A stretch of DNA of 64,000 nucleotides from Pseudoalteromonas ostreae. Lineage in GTDB: Bacteria; Pseudomonadota; Gammaproteobacteria; Enterobacterales; Alteromonadaceae. This document shows positions 34,238-42,898 of the stretch, in pieces. A program made the position numbers and the translations under genes. The notes below the pieces were generated by a model, which saw only the letters and a program-made list of their open reading frames with translations, ran no database searches and had not been told where the DNA came from. Each line of letters begins with the position of its first letter. The stretch's first letter is position 1. The DNA lies in the NCBI RefSeq assembly GCF_018069805.1, contig NZ_JAGPYN010000003.1:62001-126000 (forward strand), in the 5' to 3' direction.

Positions 34238-34254
34238 TTGGCTCAATTATTGCA
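34238..34254 (+). promoter_or_regulatory. Sigma-54 promoter of flgJ
   Basis: TTGGCTCAATTATTGCA has GG 34240-34241 and GC 34252-34253 (N10), with one mismatch to the consensus. About 40 bases before ATG 34293. Confidence 0.7.
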
Positions 34255-34292
34255 TTATTAATACTATTATTAATCACTGTGTCAAATTGCTG

Positions 34293-35261
34293 ATGGATAC
34301 TAATCATCTCGATAAACAAAACTTCTTTGATTTAGGCAATCTTAATACGTTACGTCAAGATGCATTAAAAAGTGGTGCCTCGCCTGAAGCATCAAAAGAA
34401 GCGCTAAAAAAAGCAGCGGCACAATTTGAATCTATTTTTACGCAAATGCTTTTAAAAAGCATGCGTAAAGCAAACGAAGCGTTTGAAGACGAAGACAGCC
34501 CTTTTAACTCCAGTGGTGTCAAGTTTTTTGAAGAAATGCATGATCAACAGTTATCGGTTGATTTATCTTCAAAAGGCTCATTGGGTTTAGCCGATCTCAT
34601 AGTGCAACAACTCTCACCTGACGGAAAAAGCTTTACCCCCAGTTCAGTGCTGCGCACTGTTGATGATTTTACCAGTGATCAACGTGTAACTGGCAAAAAT
34701 GCTGATAATACGGCTGACTCGAAGGCTGTTAATAGCAGTTCATCAACAGTGCAAAAACTGCAGTTTGAAAATGCCGAAGATTTTATCAGTAGTGTTTGGG
34801 AACATGCCAAAACAGCCGCTGAAAAAATAGGTTTGAATCCCGCAGTGATGGTTGCTCAAGCGGCACTCGAAACGGGTTGGGGCAAGCATATTATTAATAA
34901 AAGTGATGGTAATAGCAGCTTTAATTTATTCAATATTAAATCAGATAAAAGCTGGCGAGGCGATAAAGCCAACAAAATGACACTCGAATTTGAGCAAGGT
35001 ATGCCAGTTAAAAAACAAGCTAGTTTTCGTGCATATGATTCTATTAAAGACAGTGTGAATGACTTTGTGCAGTTTTTGACAGAAAACCCACGTTACCAAG
35101 AAGCGCTACAAAATACCGCAAAACCGACTGCCTTTTTAGATTCGTTACAAAAAGCTGGTTATGCCACAGACCCCAATTACGCTGACAAAATTAAGCAAGT
35201 ACTTAATCGTACTGAACTTAAGACATTGGCGACATCATTGGTTCGCCAAGGAGTAAATTAA
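34293..35261 (+). CDS. flgJ: Flagellar rod-cap and muramidase FlgJ
   Basis: 322 residues from ATG 34293; a TTG at 34287 is in frame. The rod-capping domain (residues ~35-110) has AAAQFESIFTQMLLKSMRKA and FFEEMHDQQLSVDLS. The glucosaminidase domain (~160-320) has the catalytic Glu in VMVAQAALETGWGKHI (~E193) and FNLFNIKSDKSWRG. Two-domain form as in gammaproteobacteria. It degrades peptidoglycan to let the rod through. Two bases from flgK. Confidence 0.95.
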   Translation: MDTNHLDKQNFFDLGNLNTLRQDALKSGASPEASKEALKKAAAQFESIFTQMLLKSMRKANEAFEDEDSPFNSSGVKFFEEMHDQQLSVDLSSKGSLGLADLIVQQLSPDGKSFTPSSVLRTVDDFTSDQRVTGKNADNTADSKAVNSSSSTVQKLQFENAEDFISSVWEHAKTAAEKIGLNPAVMVAQAALETGWGKHIINKSDGNSSFNLFNIKSDKSWRGDKANKMTLEFEQGMPVKKQASFRAYDSIKDSVNDFVQFLTENPRYQEALQNTAKPTAFLDSLQKAGYATDPNYADKIKQVLNRTELKTLATSLVRQGVN

Positions 35262-35262
35262 C

Positions 35263-37269
35263 ATGTCGTTTAATCTATTAGACATTGCAAATTCAGGCGT
35301 TCGCGCTAATTCAGAATTGCTACAAACGACCAGTAGAAACATTGCCAATATAAATACAGTTGGTTATGTACGCGAGCGTACAGAGCATATGACCATGATC
35401 GACAATCAAGTTGGTCGTGGTGAAACATATCGATTATTGAATGAATTTGCTCAAAAGCAGCTCAATCGCGACACTTCAAATAAAACCTTTTTTGATCAAT
35501 TTGTGATAGAGGCTGGCCGAGTTGATAGCTTGTTTTCTCAAGAATCCAATAGTTTATCGACTAGTATGAATTCGTTGTTCAATAATGTGCAGGAAAGCTT
35601 AAATCAGCCATCATCATCAGTTGCGCGATCGCTCGTAATGACGGATGCAAAAAATTTGATTGATCAAATGGATCGCTTATCAGGCATTGTATTTAATCAA
35701 AAAAATATCGTGAATGATCAGTTAGAAATATTTTCTGATGAAGCGAATACATTAATTCAAAATATTAGCAGCTTGAATAAGCAAATAGCTACCGTAAATG
35801 GTACGCGTAACGAGGCAAACTCAAGCACCACGTACAACGAACGAGACCTTGCTATTCGTAAGTTATCGGAATTAATAGATGTCGAGACACTTGATGGCCC
35901 CAACGGTGAAAAGCTCGTGTTTATGGGCACTGGCGAATCATTAGTAATGCAAGATGGCGCATTTAATTTATTTTCGATGGCGGGCGATCCAGATCCTAAT
36001 TTTAAAGAATTACATTTAGATATAGATGGCGGCAAAGCTGTGCCGCTTGATGTTGATGTGACTAAGCTTAAAGGTAAAATTGGCGGATTATTAGCATTTC
36101 GTGATGACATTTTAGTGCCAGCACAAAACCAACTTGGCCAAATGGGGCTTGCGATTGCTGATGCTTTTAATCAACAAAATCGTTTAGGAATGGACGGTAA
36201 TGGTGAGCTCGGTGGTGATATTTTTACAATTCCAACGATTGGCGGTCACGCTTATCAAGCCAATACAGGCAATTCAAGTATAACGGCTACCTTAGAGCCA
36301 GGTAAAGGCAGTGAAATTCCAGCCAGTGACTTTATTATTACTTATACCAGTGGCACAACGGTAGAAATACAACCTGTAGATAATAAAGGTGAACCATTAG
36401 GCTCTCCCTCAACCGCCAATATAGTTGCTGGCGTTATTGATTCATCAACTATCACCGGTGGGGAATCTTTTGGTTTACAATTAAACGTTACAGGGACTGG
36501 TAATGTTGGCGATACATTTGCAGTAAAACTGAATGCTGAGGCTGCATCGAGTTTAACACTGGCTACCGATAGACCAGAAGCGCTAGCGCTGGCTTCTCCA
36601 ATTCGTACAGCAGATAATATAAACAATACAGGTAATGGCAATATATCAGCAGGGACTGTTACTAGTGTGACTTCGGGTGGCTTTACAGCCACGACGCCAC
36701 CGGCTCTAGCGAATGGCGATATTACTCTAGTGAAAACCGCAAACGCAAATGAATACACACTTACAGATGGCAACGGAACAACAACATTTACTGTAACTCC
36801 CCCTGCTGAGAATATGCTTGCTCAAGCTGGCGCTCCGTATGACAGCTATGGTTTTGATTTTAACATTGAAGGAACACCAGCTATAGGTGATAGCTTTACA
36901 TTAGAATTTAATGAAGGCGGCTTTGATGATAACCGCAATGGCTTAATGTTGGCTGGGCTACAAAGTGGCGAGCTAGTGCGGCAAAATGTTACCACAACCG
37001 CATCGGCTGATAATCATAAAACATTTAATCAAGCCTATGCCGGGTTAGTTACTGATATTGGTGTTGTTACCAATCAAGCGAAGACCAATGGCGCTGCTTT
37101 TGAAGCATTAGCTCAACAATCTGAAGCCTGGTATGAATCACTCTCGGGAGTTAACCTTGATGAAGAAGCTGCCAACTTATTGCGGTTTCAACAATCTTAT
37201 GCGGCGTCTGCACAAGTGCTTTCAACCGCCCGCTCTATCTTTGACACTTTACTTAATGCTGCGAGGTAA
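35263..37269 (+). CDS. flgK: Hook-filament junction protein FlgK
   Basis: 668 residues. FNLLDIANSGVRANSELLQTTSRNIANINTVGYVRER at the N-terminus and the C-terminal SGVNLDEEAANLLRFQQSYAASAQVLSTARSIFDTLL. The middle (residues ~310-540) has a large, low-complexity beta insert rich in T/G/N; total length is above enteric FlgK (about 550). First of the two junction proteins; chaperoned by FlgN. Confidence 0.95.
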   Translation: MSFNLLDIANSGVRANSELLQTTSRNIANINTVGYVRERTEHMTMIDNQVGRGETYRLLNEFAQKQLNRDTSNKTFFDQFVIEAGRVDSLFSQESNSLSTSMNSLFNNVQESLNQPSSSVARSLVMTDAKNLIDQMDRLSGIVFNQKNIVNDQLEIFSDEANTLIQNISSLNKQIATVNGTRNEANSSTTYNERDLAIRKLSELIDVETLDGPNGEKLVFMGTGESLVMQDGAFNLFSMAGDPDPNFKELHLDIDGGKAVPLDVDVTKLKGKIGGLLAFRDDILVPAQNQLGQMGLAIADAFNQQNRLGMDGNGELGGDIFTIPTIGGHAYQANTGNSSITATLEPGKGSEIPASDFIITYTSGTTVEIQPVDNKGEPLGSPSTANIVAGVIDSSTITGGESFGLQLNVTGTGNVGDTFAVKLNAEAASSLTLATDRPEALALASPIRTADNINNTGNGNISAGTVTSVTSGGFTATTPPALANGDITLVKTANANEYTLTDGNGTTTFTVTPPAENMLAQAGAPYDSYGFDFNIEGTPAIGDSFTLEFNEGGFDDNRNGLMLAGLQSGELVRQNVTTTASADNHKTFNQAYAGLVTDIGVVTNQAKTNGAAFEALAQQSEAWYESLSGVNLDEEAANLLRFQQSYAASAQVLSTARSIFDTLLNAAR

Positions 37270-37271
37270 TT

Positions 37272-38504
37272 ATGCGTTTATCTAATAATTTAATGTATCA
37301 AAATAGTGTCAATTCGATTTTAAATAATCAGCAAAATGTTAATAAAGCACAAGAGCAAGTTAATACCCAAAAACGAGTGCTTACAGCTTCAGATGACCCA
37401 TCGGCAACAGCACGGGCTTTATTATATACCGATCGTATTCAAGCGAATGAACAATACAGTAAAAACATTACCATGTTAACGAGTCGATTAAAGACTCAAG
37501 AAAGTGTACTTGAAAATATTAAAGGCTCACTTGATAGAGTATATGTATTAACTGTTCAAGCTGGTAATGGTATTTATGCTGATATCGATCGTGAAGGTAT
37601 TGCTGAAGAAATCAAATCGATACAAAGTAGTGTGCTTGATTTAATGAATGCTAAAACTGAAGATGGTAAGTATATATTTTCAGGCTATCAAGATAACACC
37701 CAAACCTATTCTCTAGATTCTTCAACAGGCAAGTATGTTTATGGTGGCGACCAAGGCCAACATAAAATTAAAGTAGCGGAAGGGGTTGAAATTAAATCCA
37801 GTGATAATGGGGTTGATACGTTTGAAAAGGTCAATGCCAGGTTGAATGTAGCCTCTAATGACGGCGTTGTTTCAGGAGGGATCACTGGTGCAAAAGTGTA
37901 TGTACGTGAGCAGGCTCAGTTTGATGCTTTTCATAAAACAAATTATAACGCTGATCCTGCAGCCGCTGCCGGAGCAAATACGTTTAATATTATAACGACC
38001 GCAGGTACACCTAATACATATCAGCTCGAACAAGGTGGGAATATTGTCAGTACGGGCAGTTTTGAGGGATCAAAAATTAAAATTGCTGGGATGGAAATTG
38101 ATATTAGCCCCGTGGCAAACGGGCAGGTAGATTTTACTTTAGAAGCACCGCAAAAAGAAAACATTTTAAACACCCTAAGCGGCTTAATAGCAGGTTTAAC
38201 TGACCCAACAATTAGTCAAGAAGATTATGACCAAGTATTGGCATCGGCCATGATCCAAATAGGTAACAGTAAAAATCAGGTTTCTTTAACACAGGCTGGT
38301 TTAGGTGCGCGCTCAAAAACAGCTGAAAAAATCACGCAATCTAATAGTGATCTTGATGTAAATAATAAATCCTCCCGTGCTGATTTGGTTGAACTTGATA
38401 TGGCTGAGGCTATTACTGAACTCACGAAACAAGAAACTGCATTGCAAGCTTCGCAGGCAACTTTTGGCCGCTTAGCTAAATTATCACTGTTCGATTACTT
38501 ATAA
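37272..38504 (+). CDS. flgL: Hook-filament junction protein FlgL
   Basis: 410 residues, 2 bases after flgK. MRLSNNLMYQNSVNSILNNQQNVNKAQEQ at the N-terminus with ASDDPSATARALLY, and the C-terminal flagellin-like SSRADLVELDMAEAITELTKQETALQASQATFGRLAKLSLFDYL. Second junction protein. A terminator hairpin follows, ending the flgJKL unit. Confidence 0.95.
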   Translation: MRLSNNLMYQNSVNSILNNQQNVNKAQEQVNTQKRVLTASDDPSATARALLYTDRIQANEQYSKNITMLTSRLKTQESVLENIKGSLDRVYVLTVQAGNGIYADIDREGIAEEIKSIQSSVLDLMNAKTEDGKYIFSGYQDNTQTYSLDSSTGKYVYGGDQGQHKIKVAEGVEIKSSDNGVDTFEKVNARLNVASNDGVVSGGITGAKVYVREQAQFDAFHKTNYNADPAAAAGANTFNIITTAGTPNTYQLEQGGNIVSTGSFEGSKIKIAGMEIDISPVANGQVDFTLEAPQKENILNTLSGLIAGLTDPTISQEDYDQVLASAMIQIGNSKNQVSLTQAGLGARSKTAEKITQSNSDLDVNNKSSRADLVELDMAEAITELTKQETALQASQATFGRLAKLSLFDYL

Positions 38505-38513
38505 CTAAGTAAA

Positions 38514-38541
38514 GGAGTAAGGCAATATATTGCCTTACTCC
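38514..38541 (+). terminator. Hairpin terminator after flgL
   Basis: GGAGTAAGGCAA-TATA-TTGCCTTACTCC, a perfect 12-bp stem 10 bases after the stop; the downstream T-run is weak (TGTATTTCT). Confidence 0.75.
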
Positions 38542-38842
38542 TGTATTTCTCCAGTCTTTTAAGATCATCTCCTTACTATTTAACAGCTTAATAATTTCCT
38601 GAAGAAAAAGACCTGTACAATAATCCTTATAGTTTTTTAATGATCTTTATTAATTTAGCAACTATAAAATTTATTAAATTACATGAACTTATAAAATAAT
38701 GGAAAAAAAATAAAAAAAAAGCTAAAGGATTTTTTTGCTAGACCGATAACTTAATTAACCAAGCAAAGCGTTGTAAATAACAACCACTGCTTAATCTAGT
38801 AAGTTTGAGAGTAAATGATAAGTTTACTTCTGGAGAGATATC
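38542..38842. other. Upstream region of the first flagellin gene
   Basis: AT-rich, no gene. It holds the FliA promoter at 38723-38749 and a 5' untranslated region of about 85 bases ending in TCTGGAGAG before the ATG. An A/T-rich tract (38696-38720) sits just upstream of the promoter, where an UP-type element could lie. Confidence 0.6.
38723..38749 (+). promoter_or_regulatory. Sigma-28 (FliA) promoter of flagellin gene 1
   Basis: TAAAG at 38723, N15 counted from 38728, CCGATAA at 38743-38749. One deviation from GCCGATAA. Confidence 0.75.
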
Positions 38843-39826
38843 ATGGCTTTATATGTAAATACAAATGTTAGCGCGTTAAACGCACAAAGACAATTAAATA
38901 ATTCTGGTAATGCACTAGATACATCATTCCAACGTTTATCATCAGGTTTTCGTATTAACAGCGCGAAAGATGATGCGGCAGGTCTACAAATTTCTGACCG
39001 TTTAACTTCACAAATTAACGGTTTGAACCAAGGTAACCGTAACGCAAACGATGGTATTTCATTAGCACAAACAGCTGAGGGTGCATTAGATGAAGTAACA
39101 TCAATGTTCCAACGTATTCGTACGTTAGCACAGCAAGCAGCAAATGGTTCAAATACTGATGAAGACCGTTTAGCGATTCAAGAAGAGATTCAATCTTTAT
39201 CTTCAGAGGCAAATCGTGTTGCAGCAGATACAACGTTCGGTGGCCAAAACTTACTTGATGGCTCTTATAAAGCTAGCTTTCAGGTTGGTGCTGATGCAGT
39301 TCAAACCATCGGCTTTAGTATGAAAGACGTTGGTACAACTGCTAATGGTGCTAATTCTATCTCAGCAAATGGCGGCTTTACTTTATCTGGTATCGCAAGT
39401 GTAGCGAGTTCTGTTTCTGGTACAGCGGGTTCATCTTTAGCATCACTGGGTAATTTAAGTTCAGTTGGTAGCAGTACTGTAGTAGGGTCATCGTTTTCTT
39501 ACACCGCTGATTTTAGAGCTGATACTATCTCAGTTTCTAGCCAGTCAAATGCGCAAAAAATCTTTGCAGGTATGGATTCATTAATTGCTGTTGTTGACAA
39601 AAAACGTGCTGAATTAGGTGCTGTACAAAACCGTTTCCAATCGACGATTCGAAACCAATCGAATATCTCTGAAAACTTAAGTGCTGCGAAATCACGAATT
39701 AAAGATACTGATTTTGCTCAAGAAACTGCTAACTTAACTAAAATGCAGATATTACAACAGGCAAGCCAAACAATTCTTAGTCAGGCTAACCAGCGTCCAC
39801 AGGCTGCACTAAGTCTTCTAGGTTAA
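38843..39826 (+). CDS. Flagellin (copy 1 of 3)
   Basis: 327 residues. Conserved D0/D1 N-terminus MALYVNTNVSALNAQRQLNNS, SSGFRINSAKDDAAGLQISDRL, NDGISLAQTAEGALDEVTSM. A short central domain (residues ~165-225) rich in S/G. C-terminal D1/D0 QNRFQSTIRNQSNISENLSAAKSRIKDTDFAQETANLTKMQILQQASQTIL. Short flagellin without a large surface domain. Ser/Thr-rich central loops are the likely sites for sugars made by the downstream island. Exported unfolded via FliS. Has its own FliA promoter. Confidence 0.96.
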   Translation: MALYVNTNVSALNAQRQLNNSGNALDTSFQRLSSGFRINSAKDDAAGLQISDRLTSQINGLNQGNRNANDGISLAQTAEGALDEVTSMFQRIRTLAQQAANGSNTDEDRLAIQEEIQSLSSEANRVAADTTFGGQNLLDGSYKASFQVGADAVQTIGFSMKDVGTTANGANSISANGGFTLSGIASVASSVSGTAGSSLASLGNLSSVGSSTVVGSSFSYTADFRADTISVSSQSNAQKIFAGMDSLIAVVDKKRAELGAVQNRFQSTIRNQSNISENLSAAKSRIKDTDFAQETANLTKMQILQQASQTILSQANQRPQAALSLLG

Positions 39827-40232
39827 TAATTAGCATAGAGTCAATTTATTGACTAGCAATAAAAAGCGCCTTTGTCTAATGGGGTATTAACAAAGGCGCT
39901 ATTGAAGGATTGTAAAGCGGAGGCGCTAAAAATCCATTCGTACCGTTCTAACATTTGTAGAACATGAAATTAAAAGCACGAATTATGCCATAGTTTTTGC
40001 TTTGTTAACTCACTCTCAAACTTATCTTTCAAAGGCCCCTTTTAGGGGCCTTTTCTCATTCCAAAAAATATTGGCCTGAACCTTGCTGTTACTTTGGTAA
40101 GTTTATTAACTAACCTGCAAAGTGGCAGTTTTTTGCCCCAGGCAACTTTAAGGTTTGCCTCTGTGATGAGTCACTTTGTCAATAGTCACTCGCTAAGTGA
40201 TTAAATTTTGACAGATAGAAAGAGAGATTATT
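39827..40232. other. Intergenic region between flagellins 1 and 2
   Basis: 406 bases without a gene. It has a long hairpin AGCGCCTTTGT/ACAAAGGCGCT (39865-39875 with 39890-39900) and a terminator at 40031-40055. It also has an incomplete sigma-54-like element TGGCAG-TTTT-TTGCC at 40123-40137 with only 9 bases between GG and GC, and an inverted repeat AGGCAA/TTGCCT (40140-40160). No FliA site was found. Confidence 0.6.
40031..40055 (+). terminator. Rho-independent terminator between flagellins 1 and 2
   Basis: AAAGGCCCCT-TTT-AGGGGCCTTTT, perfect GC-rich stem with A-run before and T-run after. Confidence 0.85.
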
Positions 40233-41207
40233 ATGGCTTTATTTGTAAATACGAATGTAAGTGCTTTAAATGCACAAAGACAGCTCGAAAGAACTGGAAA
40301 CGACTTAGATACTTCATTTAAGCGCTTGTCGTCTGGATTACGCATTAATAGTGCCGCAGATGATGCCGCTGGTTTGCAAATTTCGGACCGCTTACAATCA
40401 CAGATTCTAGGATTAAACCAAGGGAATCGGAATGCAAATGATGGTATCTCATTAGCTCAAACAGCTGAAGGTGCAATGGAAGAAATTACCAATTCATTTC
40501 AGCGTATTAGAACTCTCTCTCAACAGGCTGCAAATGGGTCAAATACCGATGAAGACCGTCTTGCCATTCAAGAAGAAATTCGCCAACTATCCGCTGAAGT
40601 TAATCGTATCGCAAGTGATACAACCTTTGGTGGTCAAAACTTGCTGGACGGTACATATAAAGCGAGCTTTCAGGTGGGTGCTGACGCAGTACAGACGATT
40701 GCTTTTAGTATGGAAGAAGTTGGTGGCAACTCTGCTTTAAGTGATAATGATGGCTTTACGCTTTCAGGTATAGCAAGTGTTGCTAGTTCTGTCTCTGGAA
40801 CTGCTGGGTCTTCTTTAGCTTCATTGAATAACCTCAGCTCTGTTGGCAGTAGTGCAACTGTTGGAAGTTCATTTTCTTACACTACAGATTTTAGAGCTGA
40901 AACTATTTCAGTTTCAACTCAATCTAATGCCCAAAAAGTCTTTGCAGGTATGGACGCAATGATTGCTGTTGTTGATAAGAAACGAGCAGAACTAGGTGCT
41001 GTACAAAATCGTTTTCAATCAACTATACGAAACCAGGCAAATATATCTGAAAATTTAGCTGCAGCTAAATCGCGAATTAAAGATGCAGATTTCGCTATGG
41101 AAACAGCAAATTTAACAAAAAATCAAATTCTTCAACAAGCCAGCCAAACTATTTTAGGTCAAGCAAATCAAAGACCTCAGGCTGCATTAAGCTTACTGCA
41201 AGGTTAA
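40233..41207 (+). CDS. Flagellin (copy 2 of 3)
   Basis: 324 residues, the most divergent of the three: MALFVNTNVS, LERTGNDLDTSFKRLSSGLRINSAADDAAG, EGAMEEITNSFQRIRTLSQQ, a shorter centre (VGGNSALSDNDGF) and an extra C-terminal Gln-Gly. D0/D1 domains are otherwise as in copies 1 and 3. Its upstream region has no FliA site, so it may be expressed under another sigma factor, as is FlaA in Vibrio (sigma-54). GAGAG ribosome site. Confidence 0.96.
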   Translation: MALFVNTNVSALNAQRQLERTGNDLDTSFKRLSSGLRINSAADDAAGLQISDRLQSQILGLNQGNRNANDGISLAQTAEGAMEEITNSFQRIRTLSQQAANGSNTDEDRLAIQEEIRQLSAEVNRIASDTTFGGQNLLDGTYKASFQVGADAVQTIAFSMEEVGGNSALSDNDGFTLSGIASVASSVSGTAGSSLASLNNLSSVGSSATVGSSFSYTTDFRAETISVSTQSNAQKVFAGMDAMIAVVDKKRAELGAVQNRFQSTIRNQANISENLAAAKSRIKDADFAMETANLTKNQILQQASQTILGQANQRPQAALSLLQG

Positions 41208-41244
41208 AGTTTAGAATTAAGTTAAAATTAATTACAAATAAAGC

Positions 41245-41271
41245 TAAAGCTTTCGTTTTATCAGGCGATAA
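41245..41271 (+). promoter_or_regulatory. Sigma-28 (FliA) promoter of flagellin gene 3
   Basis: TAAAG at 41245-41249, 15 bases, GCGATAA at 41265-41271. One deviation from the consensus -10. Confidence 0.7.
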
Positions 41272-41311
41272 CAGATTTAGAGAACTACAAATCTAGGACT
41301 CTAAGTCTGGG

Positions 41312-41343
41312 GCTATAACAGGGTAGGGGTATCCCGTTACAGC
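41312..41343 (+). other. Stem-loop in the flagellin 3 leader
   Basis: GCTATAACAGGGTA (41312-41325) can pair with TATCCCGTTACAGC (41330-41343) over a GGGG loop, with one wobble and two mismatches. It lies between the FliA site and the ribosome site (GCGGAGG), so would be part of the mRNA leader. Confidence 0.45.
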
Positions 41344-41372
41344 TCTTCAAATATGATAAAGCGGAGGCTATT

Positions 41373-42356
41373 ATGGCTTTATATGTAAATACTAATGTGA
41401 GTTCATTGAACGCACAAAGACAGTTAAGTAAATCAGGCAATTCACTCGATACTTCGTTTCAGCGTTTATCATCAGGTTTTCGTATTAACAGTGCGAAAGA
41501 TGATGCTGCTGGTATGCAAATATCTAATCGTTTGACATCACAAATTAGCGGTCTAGATCAGGGTAATCGAAATGCTAACGATGGTATTTCACTTGCGCAA
41601 ACAGCTGAAGGTGCGCTTGATGAAGTTACATCAATGTTTCAGCGTATTCGTACGTTAGCGCAACAAGCATCAAATGGTTCAAACACTGATGAAGACCGGT
41701 TGGCTTTGCAAGAAGAAATCCAATCATTATCATCAGAGGTAAACCGTGTTGCAGCAGATACTACCTTTGGTGGGCAAAACCTTTTAGATGGCAGCTATAA
41801 AGCAAGTTTTCAGGTTGGTGCTGATGCAGTACAAACAATCGGCTTCAGTATGAAAGATGTTGGTACAACTGCAAATGGTGCTAATACTATCTCAGCAAAT
41901 GGTGGTTTTACTTTATCAGGTATCGCAAGCGTAGCAAGTGCAGTTTCTGGTACTGCAGGCTCATCTATATCTTCATTAAATGATCTAAGTTCCGTTGGTA
42001 GTAGTACCGTAGTGGGTTCATCTTTTTCTTATACAGCAGATTTTAGAGCAGAAACTATTTCTGTTTCTAGTCAATCAAATGCGCAAAAAGTATTTGCGGG
42101 TATGGATGCGATGATTGCCGTAGTAGATAAGAAGCGAGCTGAGCTAGGTGCTGTGCAAAACCGTTTTCAATCAACGATTCGAAACCAGTCTAATATTTCA
42201 GAGAACTTAAGCGCTGCAAAATCACGTATCAAAGACACTGACTTTGCTGCAGAAACAGCTAATTTGACTAAATCACAAATATTACAACAAGCAAGCCAAT
42301 CTATTTTGAGTCAAGCAAACCAGCGTCCGCAAGTCGCATTATCGTTACTTGGCTAG
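41373..42356 (+). CDS. Flagellin (copy 3 of 3)
   Basis: 327 residues, nearly the same protein as copy 1 (QLSKSGNSLDTSFQRLSSGFRINSAKDDAAGMQIS; the same VGTTANGAN-T/S-ISANGGF centre). It differs at a few positions, while synonymous sites differ widely, which points to an old duplication kept similar by selection. Own FliA promoter and a structured leader. Strong GGAGG ribosome site. Confidence 0.96.
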   Translation: MALYVNTNVSSLNAQRQLSKSGNSLDTSFQRLSSGFRINSAKDDAAGMQISNRLTSQISGLDQGNRNANDGISLAQTAEGALDEVTSMFQRIRTLAQQASNGSNTDEDRLALQEEIQSLSSEVNRVAADTTFGGQNLLDGSYKASFQVGADAVQTIGFSMKDVGTTANGANTISANGGFTLSGIASVASAVSGTAGSSISSLNDLSSVGSSTVVGSSFSYTADFRAETISVSSQSNAQKVFAGMDAMIAVVDKKRAELGAVQNRFQSTIRNQSNISENLSAAKSRIKDTDFAAETANLTKSQILQQASQSILSQANQRPQVALSLLG

Positions 42357-42368
42357 ACGGTTAATTAG

Positions 42369-42399
42369 GTCATTATTGAGATATTGTCTCGATAATGAC
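42369..42399 (+). terminator. Hairpin after flagellin 3
   Basis: GTCATTATTGAGA (42369-42381) pairs with TCTCGATAATGAC (42387-42399), one wobble, 5-base loop. The following T-run is weak, so read-through into flaG is possible. Confidence 0.5.
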
Positions 42400-42433
42400 T
42401 TATACTTTGTTTGTATTTTGAAGGAGAGCTACT

Positions 42434-42868
42434 ATGGCTGACTTAGGTGGAATAATTAAATCGAGTGAAAACTTCACCGCTAATTCATCTTTTACAAATA
42501 AAAATGAGTTAAATGAAACAAGTAAAAAAGCAACTGTTGAACAAGCTGGTACAAAAATTGCTGGTAGAGAGCCCGCACTTGTTGATAATAGTCAGCAACT
42601 TGATTCTGAAAGTGAAAGAAAAGCACTGATTGATGAAGTAAAAGAAAATTTAGAGAAATTAAATAAATATATTCCTGTGACGGCAACAAATTTAAAATTT
42701 GAATTTGATGAGCAGGGTGATCCACCAATAATTAAAGTGTTTGATAAAACAAGCGAAGAAGTTATTCGTGAAATTCCAACTGAAGAGTTTAGAGAAGTTG
42801 CTAAAGCTTTAGATGAGTTTGCCGATAAATTAACCAGTAAAGGTTTGTTATTAAATCAAACCGCATAA
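42434..42868 (+). CDS. flaG: FlaG family protein
   Basis: 144 residues. Disordered N-terminus, then the FlaG domain: LIDEVKENLEKLNKYIPVTATNLKFEFDEQGDPPIIKVFD and VIREIPTEEFREVAKAL. FlaG limits polar filament length in Vibrio and Campylobacter relatives. It stands between the flagellins and fliD as in Vibrio polar flagellar loci. Confidence 0.93.
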   Translation: MADLGGIIKSSENFTANSSFTNKNELNETSKKATVEQAGTKIAGREPALVDNSQQLDSESERKALIDEVKENLEKLNKYIPVTATNLKFEFDEQGDPPIIKVFDKTSEEVIREIPTEEFREVAKALDEFADKLTSKGLLLNQTA

Positions 42869-42898
42869 TTTTTTTGGAACAGATAGTAGGAGAGAAGT

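Noticed and set aside
36342..36773. 143-residue minus-strand reading frame inside flgK
   Set aside because: Antisense to the flgK low-complexity insert; Ala/Val/Pro-rich composition is a by-product of the coding strand.
40180..40230. TAAA ... CAGATAG as a FliA promoter for flagellin 2
   Set aside because: Spacing is off by one or more and only three or four of the eight -10 bases match.
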